Program-made: the position numbers and the translations under genes
Notes under the pieces: generated by a model
The model's input: the letters and a program-made list of their open reading frames with translations, nothing else
Databases searched by the model: none
What the model was told of the DNA's origin: nothing
Assembly: GCA_036005065.1 (NCBI GenBank)
Contig: DASYQW010000130.1
Span: 1-47,242, forward strand
Origin: Candidatus Methylomirabilota bacterium
GTDB lineage: Bacteria > Methylomirabilota > Methylomirabilia > Rokubacteriales > DASRDR01
Reading direction: 5' to 3'
Length of the DNA stretch: 47,242 nt
Shown here: piece after piece, positions 17,613 through 30,068 of the stretch
Numbering within the stretch: position 1 is the first letter of the stretch
Layout: every line of letters starts with the position of its first letter

Positions 17613-18469
17613 GGCCGGACCTCCCGCGCGCCCGACGCCGCCAGGACGCTGGTGATCGCCCGGACGTCCTCGAGGAGCCCGGGGAGCCAGTCGAGCGGCA
17701 ACATCGTCGGCCCGTCCGACGGGGCCCGGTCCGGCTCTTCGTGGACCTCCATGAAGAGGGCATCCACGCCGAAGGCGACCGCCGCCCGGGCGAGCCCCGC
17801 CACGTACCGGCGCTCGCCGCCCGAGCGGGAGCCCTCGCCCCCGGGAAGCTGAACCGAGTGCGTCGCGTCGAAGATCACCGGGACGCCGAGCTCCCGCATG
17901 ATGGCCAGGCTGCGGAAGTCCACCACCAGGTTGTTGTAACCGAAGGTCACGCCGCGCTCGGTCAGGGTCACCCCATGCGCGCCGGCCGTCTGGAGCTTCT
18001 CCACCACGTTCCGCATGTCCCACGGGGCCATGAACTGCCCCTTCTTCACGTTCACGGGCCGGCCGCTCCGGCCGCAGGCCACGAGGAGATCCGTCTGGCG
18101 GCAGAGGAACGCGGGGACCTGGAGGCAGTCGAGAACCTCGGCGGCCGGCGAGACCTCGCTCGGGAGGTGGACGTCGGAGAGGACGGGACACCCGAAGCGC
18201 TCCCGCACCCGCCCGAGGATCCGCAAGCCTTCCACCAGGCCGGGCCCGCGGTAGGAGCGGAGCGAGGACCGGTTGGCCTTGTCGTACGACGACTTGTAGA
18301 CGAACGGAACCTTGGCCTCGCGCGTGAGCCCGCAGAGCGCCTCGGCCATCCGGAGGGCGTGAGCCTCGTCCTCGATCGCGCAGGGGCCGGCGATCAGCGC
18401 CAGCGGGGCGCCCCCGCCGATCCGGACCGGCCCGATGTGGACTGCCGGGGGTCGATGCTCGGGGCCCAC
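17609..18469 (-). CDS. kdsA: 3-deoxy-8-phosphooctulonate synthase, metal-dependent type
   Basis: 286 residues from a GTG at 18469, two bases after the pyrG TAG. It condenses PEP and arabinose-5-P into Kdo-8-P. Motifs: LALIAGPCAIEDE at about 23-35, VYKSSYDKANRSS, PVLSDVHLPSEV, NVKKGQFMAPWDM, VIFDATHSVQLPGG and DALFMEVHEEPDRAPSDGP. Cys30 in AGPCAIE marks the metal-dependent class, as in Aquifex, rather than the Asn-containing E. coli class. kdsA-kdsD-kdsC run together, so Kdo synthesis is nearly complete here; kdsB is not in the window. Confidence 0.96.
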   Translation of the reverse strand: MGPEHRPPAVHIGPVRIGGGAPLALIAGPCAIEDEAHALRMAEALCGLTREAKVPFVYKSSYDKANRSSLRSYRGPGLVEGLRILGRVRERFGCPVLSDVHLPSEVSPAAEVLDCLQVPAFLCRQTDLLVACGRSGRPVNVKKGQFMAPWDMRNVVEKLQTAGAHGVTLTERGVTFGYNNLVVDFRSLAIMRELGVPVIFDATHSVQLPGGEGSRSGGERRYVAGLARAAVAFGVDALFMEVHEEPDRAPSDGPTMLPLDWLPGLLEDVRAITSVLAASGAREVRP

Positions 18470-18471
18470 GC

Positions 18472-21803
<3,332 letters not shown>

Positions 21804-21879
21804 GGCGCTCAGTTCAGCACCCCGCTGCGTCCCGTCGTCCCCACGCGGCCACCTCCCGCAGCGATTCCGCCACGGGATC

Positions 21880-22761
21880 TCACTCCGCGCGCGGGTGGAA
21901 GCGGCGGTACATCTGGCGCACCGCGTCCGTGGGCAGATGGGTGTAGATCTCGGTCGTCCCGATGTCGGCGTGGCCGAGCAGCGCCTGCACCGACCGGAGG
22001 TCGGCGCCGCCCAGGAGCAGATGGCTCGCGAAGGAGTGCCGCAGCGCATGGGGGAACGCCTGCGGCAGCCCGACCCGGCTGGCGTGGCGCCGCACGATGA
22101 CCCACAGCCCCTGGCGCGAGAGCGGGCGCCCCCGGTGGTTCAGGAAGAGCGCGCCCGGGTTCCCCCCGCGGACGAGACGGGGCCGCCCGCGCTCGAGGTA
22201 GCCCTGAATGGCCCGGCGGGCCGCGCCCCCCACCGGCACGAGCCGCTGGCGGGATCCCTTCCCGTGGCAGACCACGAACTGCCCGTGGAGGTCGAGGTCG
22301 CTCGGCTTCAGGCCGACGACCTCGGAGGCCCGCAGCCCGCAGCCGTAGAGCAGCTCGAGGAGGGCTCGATCGCGCAGTCCCGCGGGAGTCTCGTCCCCGG
22401 CCGCCTCGACGAGCACTCGGGCGTCGTCCCGCGAGAGCGCGCGCGGGAGCCGCCGTGGAGGCCGCGGAGCCTCGAGGAGCCCCGCCGGATCCTCGGCGAT
22501 GTGTCCCGCCACGCGGGCGAAGCGGTAGAAACCGCGGATCGCCGCCACCTGGCGGGCGACGCTCCGCGGACCGAGTCCGGCGGCGTGAAGGGCGCCGAGA
22601 TGGGCTTCGACGTCGGCGGAACGGGCGGTCTGGAGGGAGCGGCGGCGAGAGGCGAGGAAGGCGGCGAGCCGGCGCAGGTCTCGCCGGTACGCGCTCACGG
22701 TGAGGGGCGACGCCCCCTCCTCCACGCGGAGGCCTTGGAGGTACTCGTCCACCAGGTCCAT
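21880..22761 (-). CDS. Tyrosine site-specific recombinase, XerC/XerD type
   Basis: 293 residues, the normal Xer length, starting at ATG 22761, 4 bases after the dtd stop. The N-terminal SAM-like domain (DLVDEYLQGLRVEEGASPLT) is followed by the catalytic domain: Arg in LLYGCGLRASEVVGL, Lys in HGKGSRQRLVP, HALRHSFASHLL, LLGHADIGTTEIYTHL with the nucleophilic Tyr. No integrase-type insertion and no phage genes nearby, so chromosome dimer resolution is likely. XerC and XerD cannot be told apart here. The 76-base gap to the CCA gene shows nothing notable. Confidence 0.93.
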   Translation of the reverse strand: MDLVDEYLQGLRVEEGASPLTVSAYRRDLRRLAAFLASRRRSLQTARSADVEAHLGALHAAGLGPRSVARQVAAIRGFYRFARVAGHIAEDPAGLLEAPRPPRRLPRALSRDDARVLVEAAGDETPAGLRDRALLELLYGCGLRASEVVGLKPSDLDLHGQFVVCHGKGSRQRLVPVGGAARRAIQGYLERGRPRLVRGGNPGALFLNHRGRPLSRQGLWVIVRRHASRVGLPQAFPHALRHSFASHLLLGGADLRSVQALLGHADIGTTEIYTHLPTDAVRQMYRRFHPRAE

Positions 22762-22765
22762 CCAG

Positions 22766-23215
22766 TCATGCCCGCTCGCGAGAGTCCAGCAGGATGCTGA
22801 CCGGGCCGGCGTTGGCGAGACGGACGAGCATGCGCGCGCCGAACCGGCCCTCCACGACCGGCACGCCGCCGGCCCGCACCCGCTCCGCGACGTCGCGCAC
22901 GAGCGGCGCCGCCAGGTCGGGAGGCGCCGCACCCAGAAAGTCGGGCCGCCGCCCTCGCCGCGTATCGGCGAGCAGGGTGAACTCGGAGACCAGCAGACAG
23001 GCGCCGCCGCTCGTCAGGAGCGAGTCGCCCATTTTGCCCCGGCCGTCGTCGAAGATACGCAGGTGGAGAATCTTGTCGGCGAGGTACCGGCTGTCCTGGG
23101 GACCGTCTCCGGCCGCGACCCCCAGCAGGGTGACCAGGCCCCGGTCGATTCTGCCGATCACCTGATCATCGGCCTCGACCGAGGCTTCGATCACGCGCTG
23201 GAGCAGGGCCCGCAT
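22766..23215 (-). CDS. dtd: D-aminoacyl-tRNA deacylase
   Basis: 149 residues. It removes D-amino acids mischarged on tRNA. Motifs: MRALLQRVIEASVEADDQVIG, VTLLGVAAGDGPQDSRYLADK, LLVSEFTLLADTRRGRRPDF and LANAGPVSILLD (usual family text SQFTL and DGPVT, so two positions differ). ATG 23215 follows TAAGG at 6-7 bases. The gene begins the long run that ends at the phosphosugar isomerase and has its own promoter at 23233-23262, inside the end of murJ. Confidence 0.94.
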   Translation of the reverse strand: MRALLQRVIEASVEADDQVIGRIDRGLVTLLGVAAGDGPQDSRYLADKILHLRIFDDGRGKMGDSLLTSGGACLLVSEFTLLADTRRGRRPDFLGAAPPDLAAPLVRDVAERVRAGGVPVVEGRFGARMLVRLANAGPVSILLDSRERA

Positions 23216-23232
23216 TCGTTGCCTTACGGCGC

Positions 23233-23262
23233 AGTATAGCAATCGCCCCGCACTCAAGGCAA
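23233..23262 (-). promoter_or_regulatory. Sigma-70 promoter for dtd and downstream run
   Basis: On the minus strand TTGCCT (23262-23257), 18-base spacer, TATACT (23238-23233). The -10 matches consensus at 5 of 6. The predicted start near 23226 leaves a leader of about 11 bases with the TAAGG ribosome-binding site. The -35 overlaps the last codons of murJ. Confidence 0.6.
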
Positions 23263-24876
23263 GCGACTCCTCCCCAGGCGCCGCGCCACTGCGCGCCGGG
23301 CGAAATCCACCTCCTCCGAGCCGAGGCCGACGTGGGCGGCGCCGTAGACCACGATGCCCCCGGCGATCATGCCGGCCAGCCATACCGCCTCCTGGACCCG
23401 GTTCGGCGGCGGAGGCCAGACCGCCGACGCCAGCACCAGGGCCGAGGCCAGCGCGCCCGACGCCGCGGCGATCCGCAGCCAGCCCGCGCGGGCTCCCGGA
23501 ACCGGCCCGGCGCCGAGGCGCCGGCGCAAGAGCCAGGCCAGGGCCAGCGCGTTGGCCATCGCCGAGCAGGAGGTGGCCAGGGCCAGGCCGCCGTGGCGCA
23601 GCGGGAACGCGAGCCCGATGGCCAGGAGGCTGTTCATCACCATGGCCCCGATGGCGACCTTGACCGGCGTCCGCGTGTCGCCGAGGGCGTAGAAGGCCTG
23701 GGCGCCGATCTTGGCGCTGGCGAAGCCGACGAGGCCCACGGTGTAGAAGCCGAGCGCCCAGGCGGTCCCCGCCGTTTCCTCGGGGCCGAAGTAGCCGCGC
23801 TGGTAGAGGACCCGCACCAGCGGCACCCGGAGGACGAACAGCCCGACGGCGGCCGGCAGCGTGATGAACGCCGCCAGGCGCAAGGCAAACGACAGCGTGC
23901 TCCGCAGCGCCTCCCGATTCCCGGTGGCGGCTTGCTCCGACAGGGTGGGCAGCACGGCCGTGGCGATGGCGATCCCGAAGACCCCCAGCGGAAACTCGAC
24001 GAGGCGGTCGGCGTAGTAGAGATACGAGACGCTCCCGCCGACCAGGAACGAGGCGATGATCGTATCGACCAGGATGTTGAGCTGGGACGCCGACTGCCCC
24101 ACCGCGACCGGCGCCATCAGCCGCACGATCCGGGCGACGGCGGGGTGGCGGACGTCCGCGGTCGGCGTCACCAGGAGTCCGCGCCGCGCGAGGGCCGGGA
24201 GCTGGATGAGGAGCTGCCCGGCGCCGCCCACCAGCACCCCGATGGCCAGCCCGAACACGGGCTCCCGGAGGTGGGGCGCCACGCCGAACACGGCGCCGAT
24301 GATCGAGAGGTTCAGCATGACCGGCGCCAGGGCGGGCAGCAGGAAGTGCCGGTGAACCTGGAGCATGCCCATGGCCAGGGCGCCGAGGCCCACGAAGAAG
24401 AGATACGGGAACATGACGCGCGTGAGCCGCACGGTGAGCGCTCCCACCGCCGGGTCGGCGAAGAACCCCGGGGCCATGACCCGGACGAGGAGCGGGGCCC
24501 CGAGCACGCCCAGCAGGGTGAGCGTGGCCAGCACGACCACCATGCCCCCGGCGACCGCGCGATACATCCGCTCGAGCTCGCCGCGGGGCCGCGTCGTCAG
24601 GTACTCCGTGAAGACCGGGATGAACGCGGAGGACAGGGCCCCCTCGCCCACGAGCCGCCGGAGGAGGTTCGGGAGCCGGAAGGCCACGAAGAAGGCGTCG
24701 GTGGCCGGGCCGGCGCCGAAGGCCTGGGCGACGACCAGGTCGCGCAGGAAGCCGAGCACCCGGCTCACCAGCGTCGCGCCGCCGACCACGGCGGCCGCGC
24801 GGACGACTCCGCGCTCCGCCCCTCGCTGCCCGTCGGCGGGAATCGCCTCGGTCAGGCCGTCCTCGTGCCTTGACAT
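23254..24876 (-). CDS. murJ: Lipid II flippase MurJ
   Basis: 540 residues, about 14 hydrophobic segments, MOP superfamily (MVF). Typical motifs: TLVSRVLGFLRDLVVAQAFG, ATDAFFVAFRLPNLLRRLVGEGALSSAFIPVF split over helices 1-2, YYADRLVEFPLGVFGIAIAT and VRVLYQRGYFGPEET. It moves lipid II across the inner membrane for peptidoglycan synthesis. ATG 24876 lacks a clear Shine-Dalgarno. The start codon is overlapped by the -35 box of the divergent rpsT promoter. The murJ-rpsT-holA-lptE-leuS cluster is a conserved neighbourhood. Confidence 0.95.
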   Translation of the reverse strand: MSRHEDGLTEAIPADGQRGAERGVVRAAAVVGGATLVSRVLGFLRDLVVAQAFGAGPATDAFFVAFRLPNLLRRLVGEGALSSAFIPVFTEYLTTRPRGELERMYRAVAGGMVVVLATLTLLGVLGAPLLVRVMAPGFFADPAVGALTVRLTRVMFPYLFFVGLGALAMGMLQVHRHFLLPALAPVMLNLSIIGAVFGVAPHLREPVFGLAIGVLVGGAGQLLIQLPALARRGLLVTPTADVRHPAVARIVRLMAPVAVGQSASQLNILVDTIIASFLVGGSVSYLYYADRLVEFPLGVFGIAIATAVLPTLSEQAATGNREALRSTLSFALRLAAFITLPAAVGLFVLRVPLVRVLYQRGYFGPEETAGTAWALGFYTVGLVGFASAKIGAQAFYALGDTRTPVKVAIGAMVMNSLLAIGLAFPLRHGGLALATSCSAMANALALAWLLRRRLGAGPVPGARAGWLRIAAASGALASALVLASAVWPPPPNRVQEAVWLAGMIAGGIVVYGAAHVGLGSEEVDFARRAVARRLGRSRLP

Positions 24877-24898
24877 GCGCGGCGCGGCCCTGTACAGT
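24870..24898 (+). promoter_or_regulatory. Strong sigma-70 promoter for rpsT
   Basis: TTGACA (24870-24875, perfect), 17-base spacer, TACAGT (24893-24898). Predicted start near 24905. The -35 hexamer lies over the ATG of murJ on the other strand. Confidence 0.85.
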
Positions 24899-24907
24899 CC
24901 GAATTCG

Positions 24908-24926
24908 CGTGACGTCCAGCGTCACG
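24908..24926 (+). promoter_or_regulatory. Stem-loop in rpsT leader
   Basis: CGTGACG-TCCAG-CGTCACG, a perfect 7-bp stem with a 5-base loop, starting about 3 bases after the predicted transcript start and ending 4 bases before the GAGGTGAGG ribosome-binding region. S20 represses its own translation in E. coli, so a leader structure could serve that purpose; it could also protect the 5' end. Confidence 0.5.
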
Positions 24927-24939
24927 ACGAGGTGAGGCG

Positions 24940-25209
24940 ATGGCCAATACCCGATCAGCCGAGAAGCGCATGCGACAGGGCGAGAAGCGGCGCGTTCGCA
25001 ACGCCGCGGTCCGCTCCGGCGTGCGCAGCGCCGTCAAGAGCGTCCGCACCTCGCTGGCCGGCGCCTCCGTCGACGAGGCCCGGGCCGGCCTCGCCCGGAC
25101 GATCCGGCTCCTCGACAAGGCGGTGACGAAAGGCATCCTCCACCCGAACGCGGCCGCCCGCAAGAAGTCGCGCCTCGCCCGCCAGCTGAACGCGCTCGCC
25201 GGCCGCTGA
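24940..25209 (+). CDS. rpsT: 30S ribosomal protein bS20
   Basis: 89 residues, very basic and helical, normal length. Starts MANTRSAEKRMRQGEKRR, with the conserved KGILHPNAAARKKSRLARQ near the end. S20 binds 16S rRNA helices early in 30S assembly. ATG 24940 follows GAGGTGAGG. It is one of only two convincing plus-strand genes in the window and is convergent with holA. Confidence 0.97.
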   Translation: MANTRSAEKRMRQGEKRRVRNAAVRSGVRSAVKSVRTSLAGASVDEARAGLARTIRLLDKAVTKGILHPNAAARKKSRLARQLNALAGR

Positions 25210-25216
25210 CGCGCCG

Positions 25217-25244
25217 GGCCGATCCTCGTCGTCCCGGGTCGGCC
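25217..25244. terminator. Hairpin between convergent rpsT and holA
   Basis: GGCCGA-T-CC ... GG-G-TCGGCC pairs as a 9-bp stem (one G.T) with a 10-base loop, 8 bases after the rpsT stop. No T-run follows; its place between two convergent genes supports a bidirectional terminator. Confidence 0.45.
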
Positions 25245-25260
25245 TCGGCGCCAGGCCGTC

Positions 25261-26280
25261 TCACGCGGCGAGGTCGGCCACCAAGGTCGTCAGCAGCGCC
25301 CGCGCCTCCCCCCCGCCCGACTTGAGCCGCCGCTCGGCGTCGAAGCAACGCTCCACCGCCCCCACCAGCACGTCGCCGCGGACGCCGGCCGCCCGCGCCA
25401 TGAGCCGCTCCACCGCCCACTCGGGCCGGCGCCGCGGCAGGAGACGCGCGACCTGGCGGGCATCTTTCCGTTCGGCGAGCCCGGCTTTCACGCGCCAGAG
25501 GTCGCGCACGTAGCCGACGATCTGCCCGAGGAGCGCCGTGGGCTCCTCGCCCGCCAGGAGAAGCTGGTCCAGGACCCGCAGCGCAGCCGCGCGCTCGCCC
25601 CCCTCGAGCGCCTGGGTCAGCTCCCAGTACTGCCGCACGCGGCTCTCGCCGGCCAGCGCCCGCACGACCTCCTCCGTCACTCGGGCGTCCCGCCCCGTGA
25701 AGACCGCGGCCTTCTCGATCTCCCCGGCGAGCCGGCTCAGGTCCTCGCCCACCAGGGCGATGAGCGCCTCGCCCGCCGGCGGCGTGAGCTCGAGCCCGGC
25801 GGCCCGCGCCCGCTCGCGGAGCCAGCCGACGACCGCCCGCCCGGCCGGCGGGCGGACCTCGATCTGCTCGCTCTCGGGAAGGAGCCGCAGGACGGGACTC
25901 CGGCGGTCGACACCGGGAGCCAGGCACGCGACCGCCGTACCCTCGGTCGGCCAGCCGCCCGCGGCGGCCCGCGCCCCGCCGATCGCCACCCGCAGCCGCT
26001 CGACGGCCTTGGCCCCGAGATCGGCGAGCCCGCGGATCAGGACGAGCCGGCGCGCGCCGAACAGCGGCAGGGCCAGCCCCGCCGCGACGACGGCATCCGG
26101 CGTGGCCGTGTCGGCGTAGAGGACCTCGCGGTTCCAGGAGGCGGAGGCGGGATCGGTCAGCACGGCCGCCGCCAGGCGGTCCACGATCTCGTCGATCAGG
26201 AGCGGCTCGGGCCCGTGGAGGAGCAGGAGGCGGGGGATCCGGCCGGCGGCGAGGTCGCGGAGGAGGGGGCCCGCCTCCAG
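25261..26280 (-). CDS. holA: DNA polymerase III delta subunit, CTG start
   Basis: 339 residues if started at CTG 26280, the normal length (E. coli about 343). The delta subunit opens the sliding clamp within the clamp loader. The N-terminal fold begins LLLLHGPEPLLIDEIVDRL, then PLFGARRLVLIRGL; the middle has ALIALVGEDLSRLAGEIEKA and the C-terminal collar has LLLAGEEPTALLGQIVGYVRDL. The first GTG (26184) would delete the HGPEPLLIDE part that every delta subunit has. Upstream the frame contains no ATG, GTG or TTG back to a stop. The CTG has GAAGGG 7 bases before it and lies one base after the lptE TAA. Confidence 0.92.
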   Translation of the reverse strand: MEAGPLLRDLAAGRIPRLLLLHGPEPLLIDEIVDRLAAAVLTDPASASWNREVLYADTATPDAVVAAGLALPLFGARRLVLIRGLADLGAKAVERLRVAIGGARAAAGGWPTEGTAVACLAPGVDRRSPVLRLLPESEQIEVRPPAGRAVVGWLRERARAAGLELTPPAGEALIALVGEDLSRLAGEIEKAAVFTGRDARVTEEVVRALAGESRVRQYWELTQALEGGERAAALRVLDQLLLAGEEPTALLGQIVGYVRDLWRVKAGLAERKDARQVARLLPRRRPEWAVERLMARAAGVRGDVLVGAVERCFDAERRLKSGGGEARALLTTLVADLAA

Positions 26281-26281
26281 C

Positions 26282-26808
26282 TTAAAACCCTTCGAAGGCC
26301 AGGCTCACGATGGCCCGCGACACGTCGACCGCCGCGCGCTTGACGGCATCCTGCTCCCGCACGAGGTTCACGGTGACCTGGCCCGAGACCGGAAAGTCCG
26401 CGCGCTCCTCGATCCGGTCCTGCCTCCAGATCACCTCGTTCTTCTGGCGGTCGCGGAGAGTCAGGGCGAGCGCGATCTGCAGCCGGTACCGGGTCACGTT
26501 GGCCGAGCTGTCGAAGGAGAGCGAGGTGAGCGAATACCCGATGATGCTCCCCTCCAGCACCGCGTCGGCACTCGCCGCGTTGGCGGCGATCTTGAGCCGG
26601 CCGGCGGTCACCACCGCCTGGGTGAGGGCCTGAGTGATGAAGTCCTCGATGCCCGGCTCCCGCGTCTTGTTCTCCAGGACCGGGATGTGCACCGTCTGGA
26701 TGCTGGAGGGCAGGTTGCCGCCCGAGCGGAGCGAGTACCCGCACCCCCCGGCCCCGAGCAGGGCCAGCACGACGGCGACCGCGCCCGAGAGCCGGCAGGC
26801 GCGACGCA

Positions 26809-26809
<1 letters not shown>
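26282..26809 (-). CDS. lptE: LPS-assembly lipoprotein LptE
   Basis: 175 residues. Signal peptide with lipobox GAGGC near residue 23, then CGYSLRSGGNLPSSIQTVHIP, the conserved LptE start. ENKTREPGIEDFITQALTQA and IEERADFPVSGQVTVNLVRE match the family. LptE is the outer-membrane lipoprotein that plugs LptD during LPS insertion. ATG 26809 shares its A with the leuS TGA. The order leuS-lptE-holA is the conserved one. lptD is not in the window. Confidence 0.92.
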
Positions 26810-29307
<2,498 letters not shown>

Positions 29308-29344
29308 GACTTCGCCTCGCCTCCTCCGTCGGGATTACCGACGA

Positions 29345-29373
29345 TTTTTAGCAGAGATCGGCCGCGAACGCAA
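29345..29373 (-). promoter_or_regulatory. Promoter for leuS-lptE-holA, with dyad at start site
   Basis: On the minus strand TTGCGT (29373-29368), 17-base spacer, TAAAAA (29350-29345). A perfect dyad CGTCGG-GATTA-CCGACG occupies 29327-29343, across the predicted start site near 29338, so it could be an operator; the leader is too short for a T-box. Confidence 0.55.
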
Positions 29374-29414
29374 GGTTGGCGACGGGAAAAGTCGGCTGCG
29401 GGAATGTCGTCCAC

Positions 29415-29503
29415 GCGCTCCGGGCGGGAGCGCTCCGAGCGGGCTTCGCCCCCGCCACGTCCGGGAGGGGAGGATCGGGAGGGGGGCGAAGCCCCCCCTC
29501 CGA
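29415..29503 (-). repeat. Paired-hairpin element, copy A
   Basis: On the minus strand, just after the stop of the secreted-protein gene: hairpin 1 at 29503-29475 (TCGGAGGGGGGGC, loop, GCCCCCCTCCCGA), a CTCCCC-containing spacer, then hairpin 2 at 29456-29431 (GGCGGGGGC-GAA-GCCCGC followed by TCGGAGCG). Layout and the closing CGCTCGGAGCG agree with copies B and C near the other end of the window. Hairpin 1 probably ends transcription of the gene that stops at 29508. Confidence 0.7.
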
Positions 29504-29507
29504 GGAT

Positions 29508-29966
29508 CTACAACCGCTGGATGGCGAGGATGTAGTGAGCAGTCGGTAAGACCGGGGCGCCCGTCCTCGTCGAGACCGTGCACTGGTGGAGGTGACTCGG
29601 CGTCGACGCCCCCGGCGCCACATCACAGCTCCCGCCGGCCGGGGCCACGCAGCTCGAGAAGATGGTCCCGTCGACCCCGATCATCCGGAGGTTGAGCCGC
29701 TGACCGGTCAGGTTGCTGAGGATCCGGCACCGATACGGCACCGGCGCCGGTGCCGCCGCTGCCAGCCACTCGTAGACGTCAATCTCCATGGCCGTCGCCT
29801 GGTTCCGCGGGCTGGCATGCACGATGATCATCCCGCCCGGGGCCAACGCCTCCGATCCCGTCAGCCGCTTGAACTGCCCCGCCCGGCTGTCGCCGACCAG
29901 CCCCAGCCCGGCGGTCAGGGCCACCAACGCGACAAGCGCGCCCAGCATCACACTGCGTCGGCTCAT
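29508..29966 (-). CDS. Secreted hypothetical protein with four cysteines
   Basis: 152 residues from ATG 29966, with GGGAGG 5 bases upstream. A signal peptide is plain: basic MSRR, hydrophobic MLGALVALVALTAGLGLV, cleavage after DSRA near residue 29. The mature part of about 120 residues has APGGMIIVHASPRNQATAM, a Pro/Ala turn and four Cys (in YRCRIL, FSSCVA, GSCDV, HQCTV) that could form two disulfides in the periplasm. I recognise no family. It stands alone between uvrC and leuS, ends in a strong hairpin pair (copy A) and has no clear promoter in the 100 bases before it. Confidence 0.75.
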   Translation of the reverse strand: MSRRSVMLGALVALVALTAGLGLVGDSRAGQFKRLTGSEALAPGGMIIVHASPRNQATAMEIDVYEWLAAAAPAPVPYRCRILSNLTGQRLNLRMIGVDGTIFSSCVAPAGGSCDVAPGASTPSHLHQCTVSTRTGAPVLPTAHYILAIQRL

Positions 29967-30068
29967 CTCGGCCTCCCTGGTTCGAGACCTCCCGACCGGC
30001 TGTCGACCACTTCGGACCCTCCCGCCCTCCTTTCGGGGCCGTACCCGACCTCGCCCGGGGCCTGGGTA

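Noticed and set aside
21880-22761. Integrase of a mobile element
   Set aside because: Length, motifs and the housekeeping neighbours fit a Xer recombinase. There are no attachment repeats, tRNA or phage genes nearby.
26182-26184. GTG 26184 as holA start
   Set aside because: It would remove about 32 residues, including the conserved HGPEPLLIDE segment that is clearly encoded in frame upstream.
29308-29507. T-box leader before leuS
   Set aside because: The predicted leader is about 30 bases, far shorter than a T-box, and no T-box sequence is visible.
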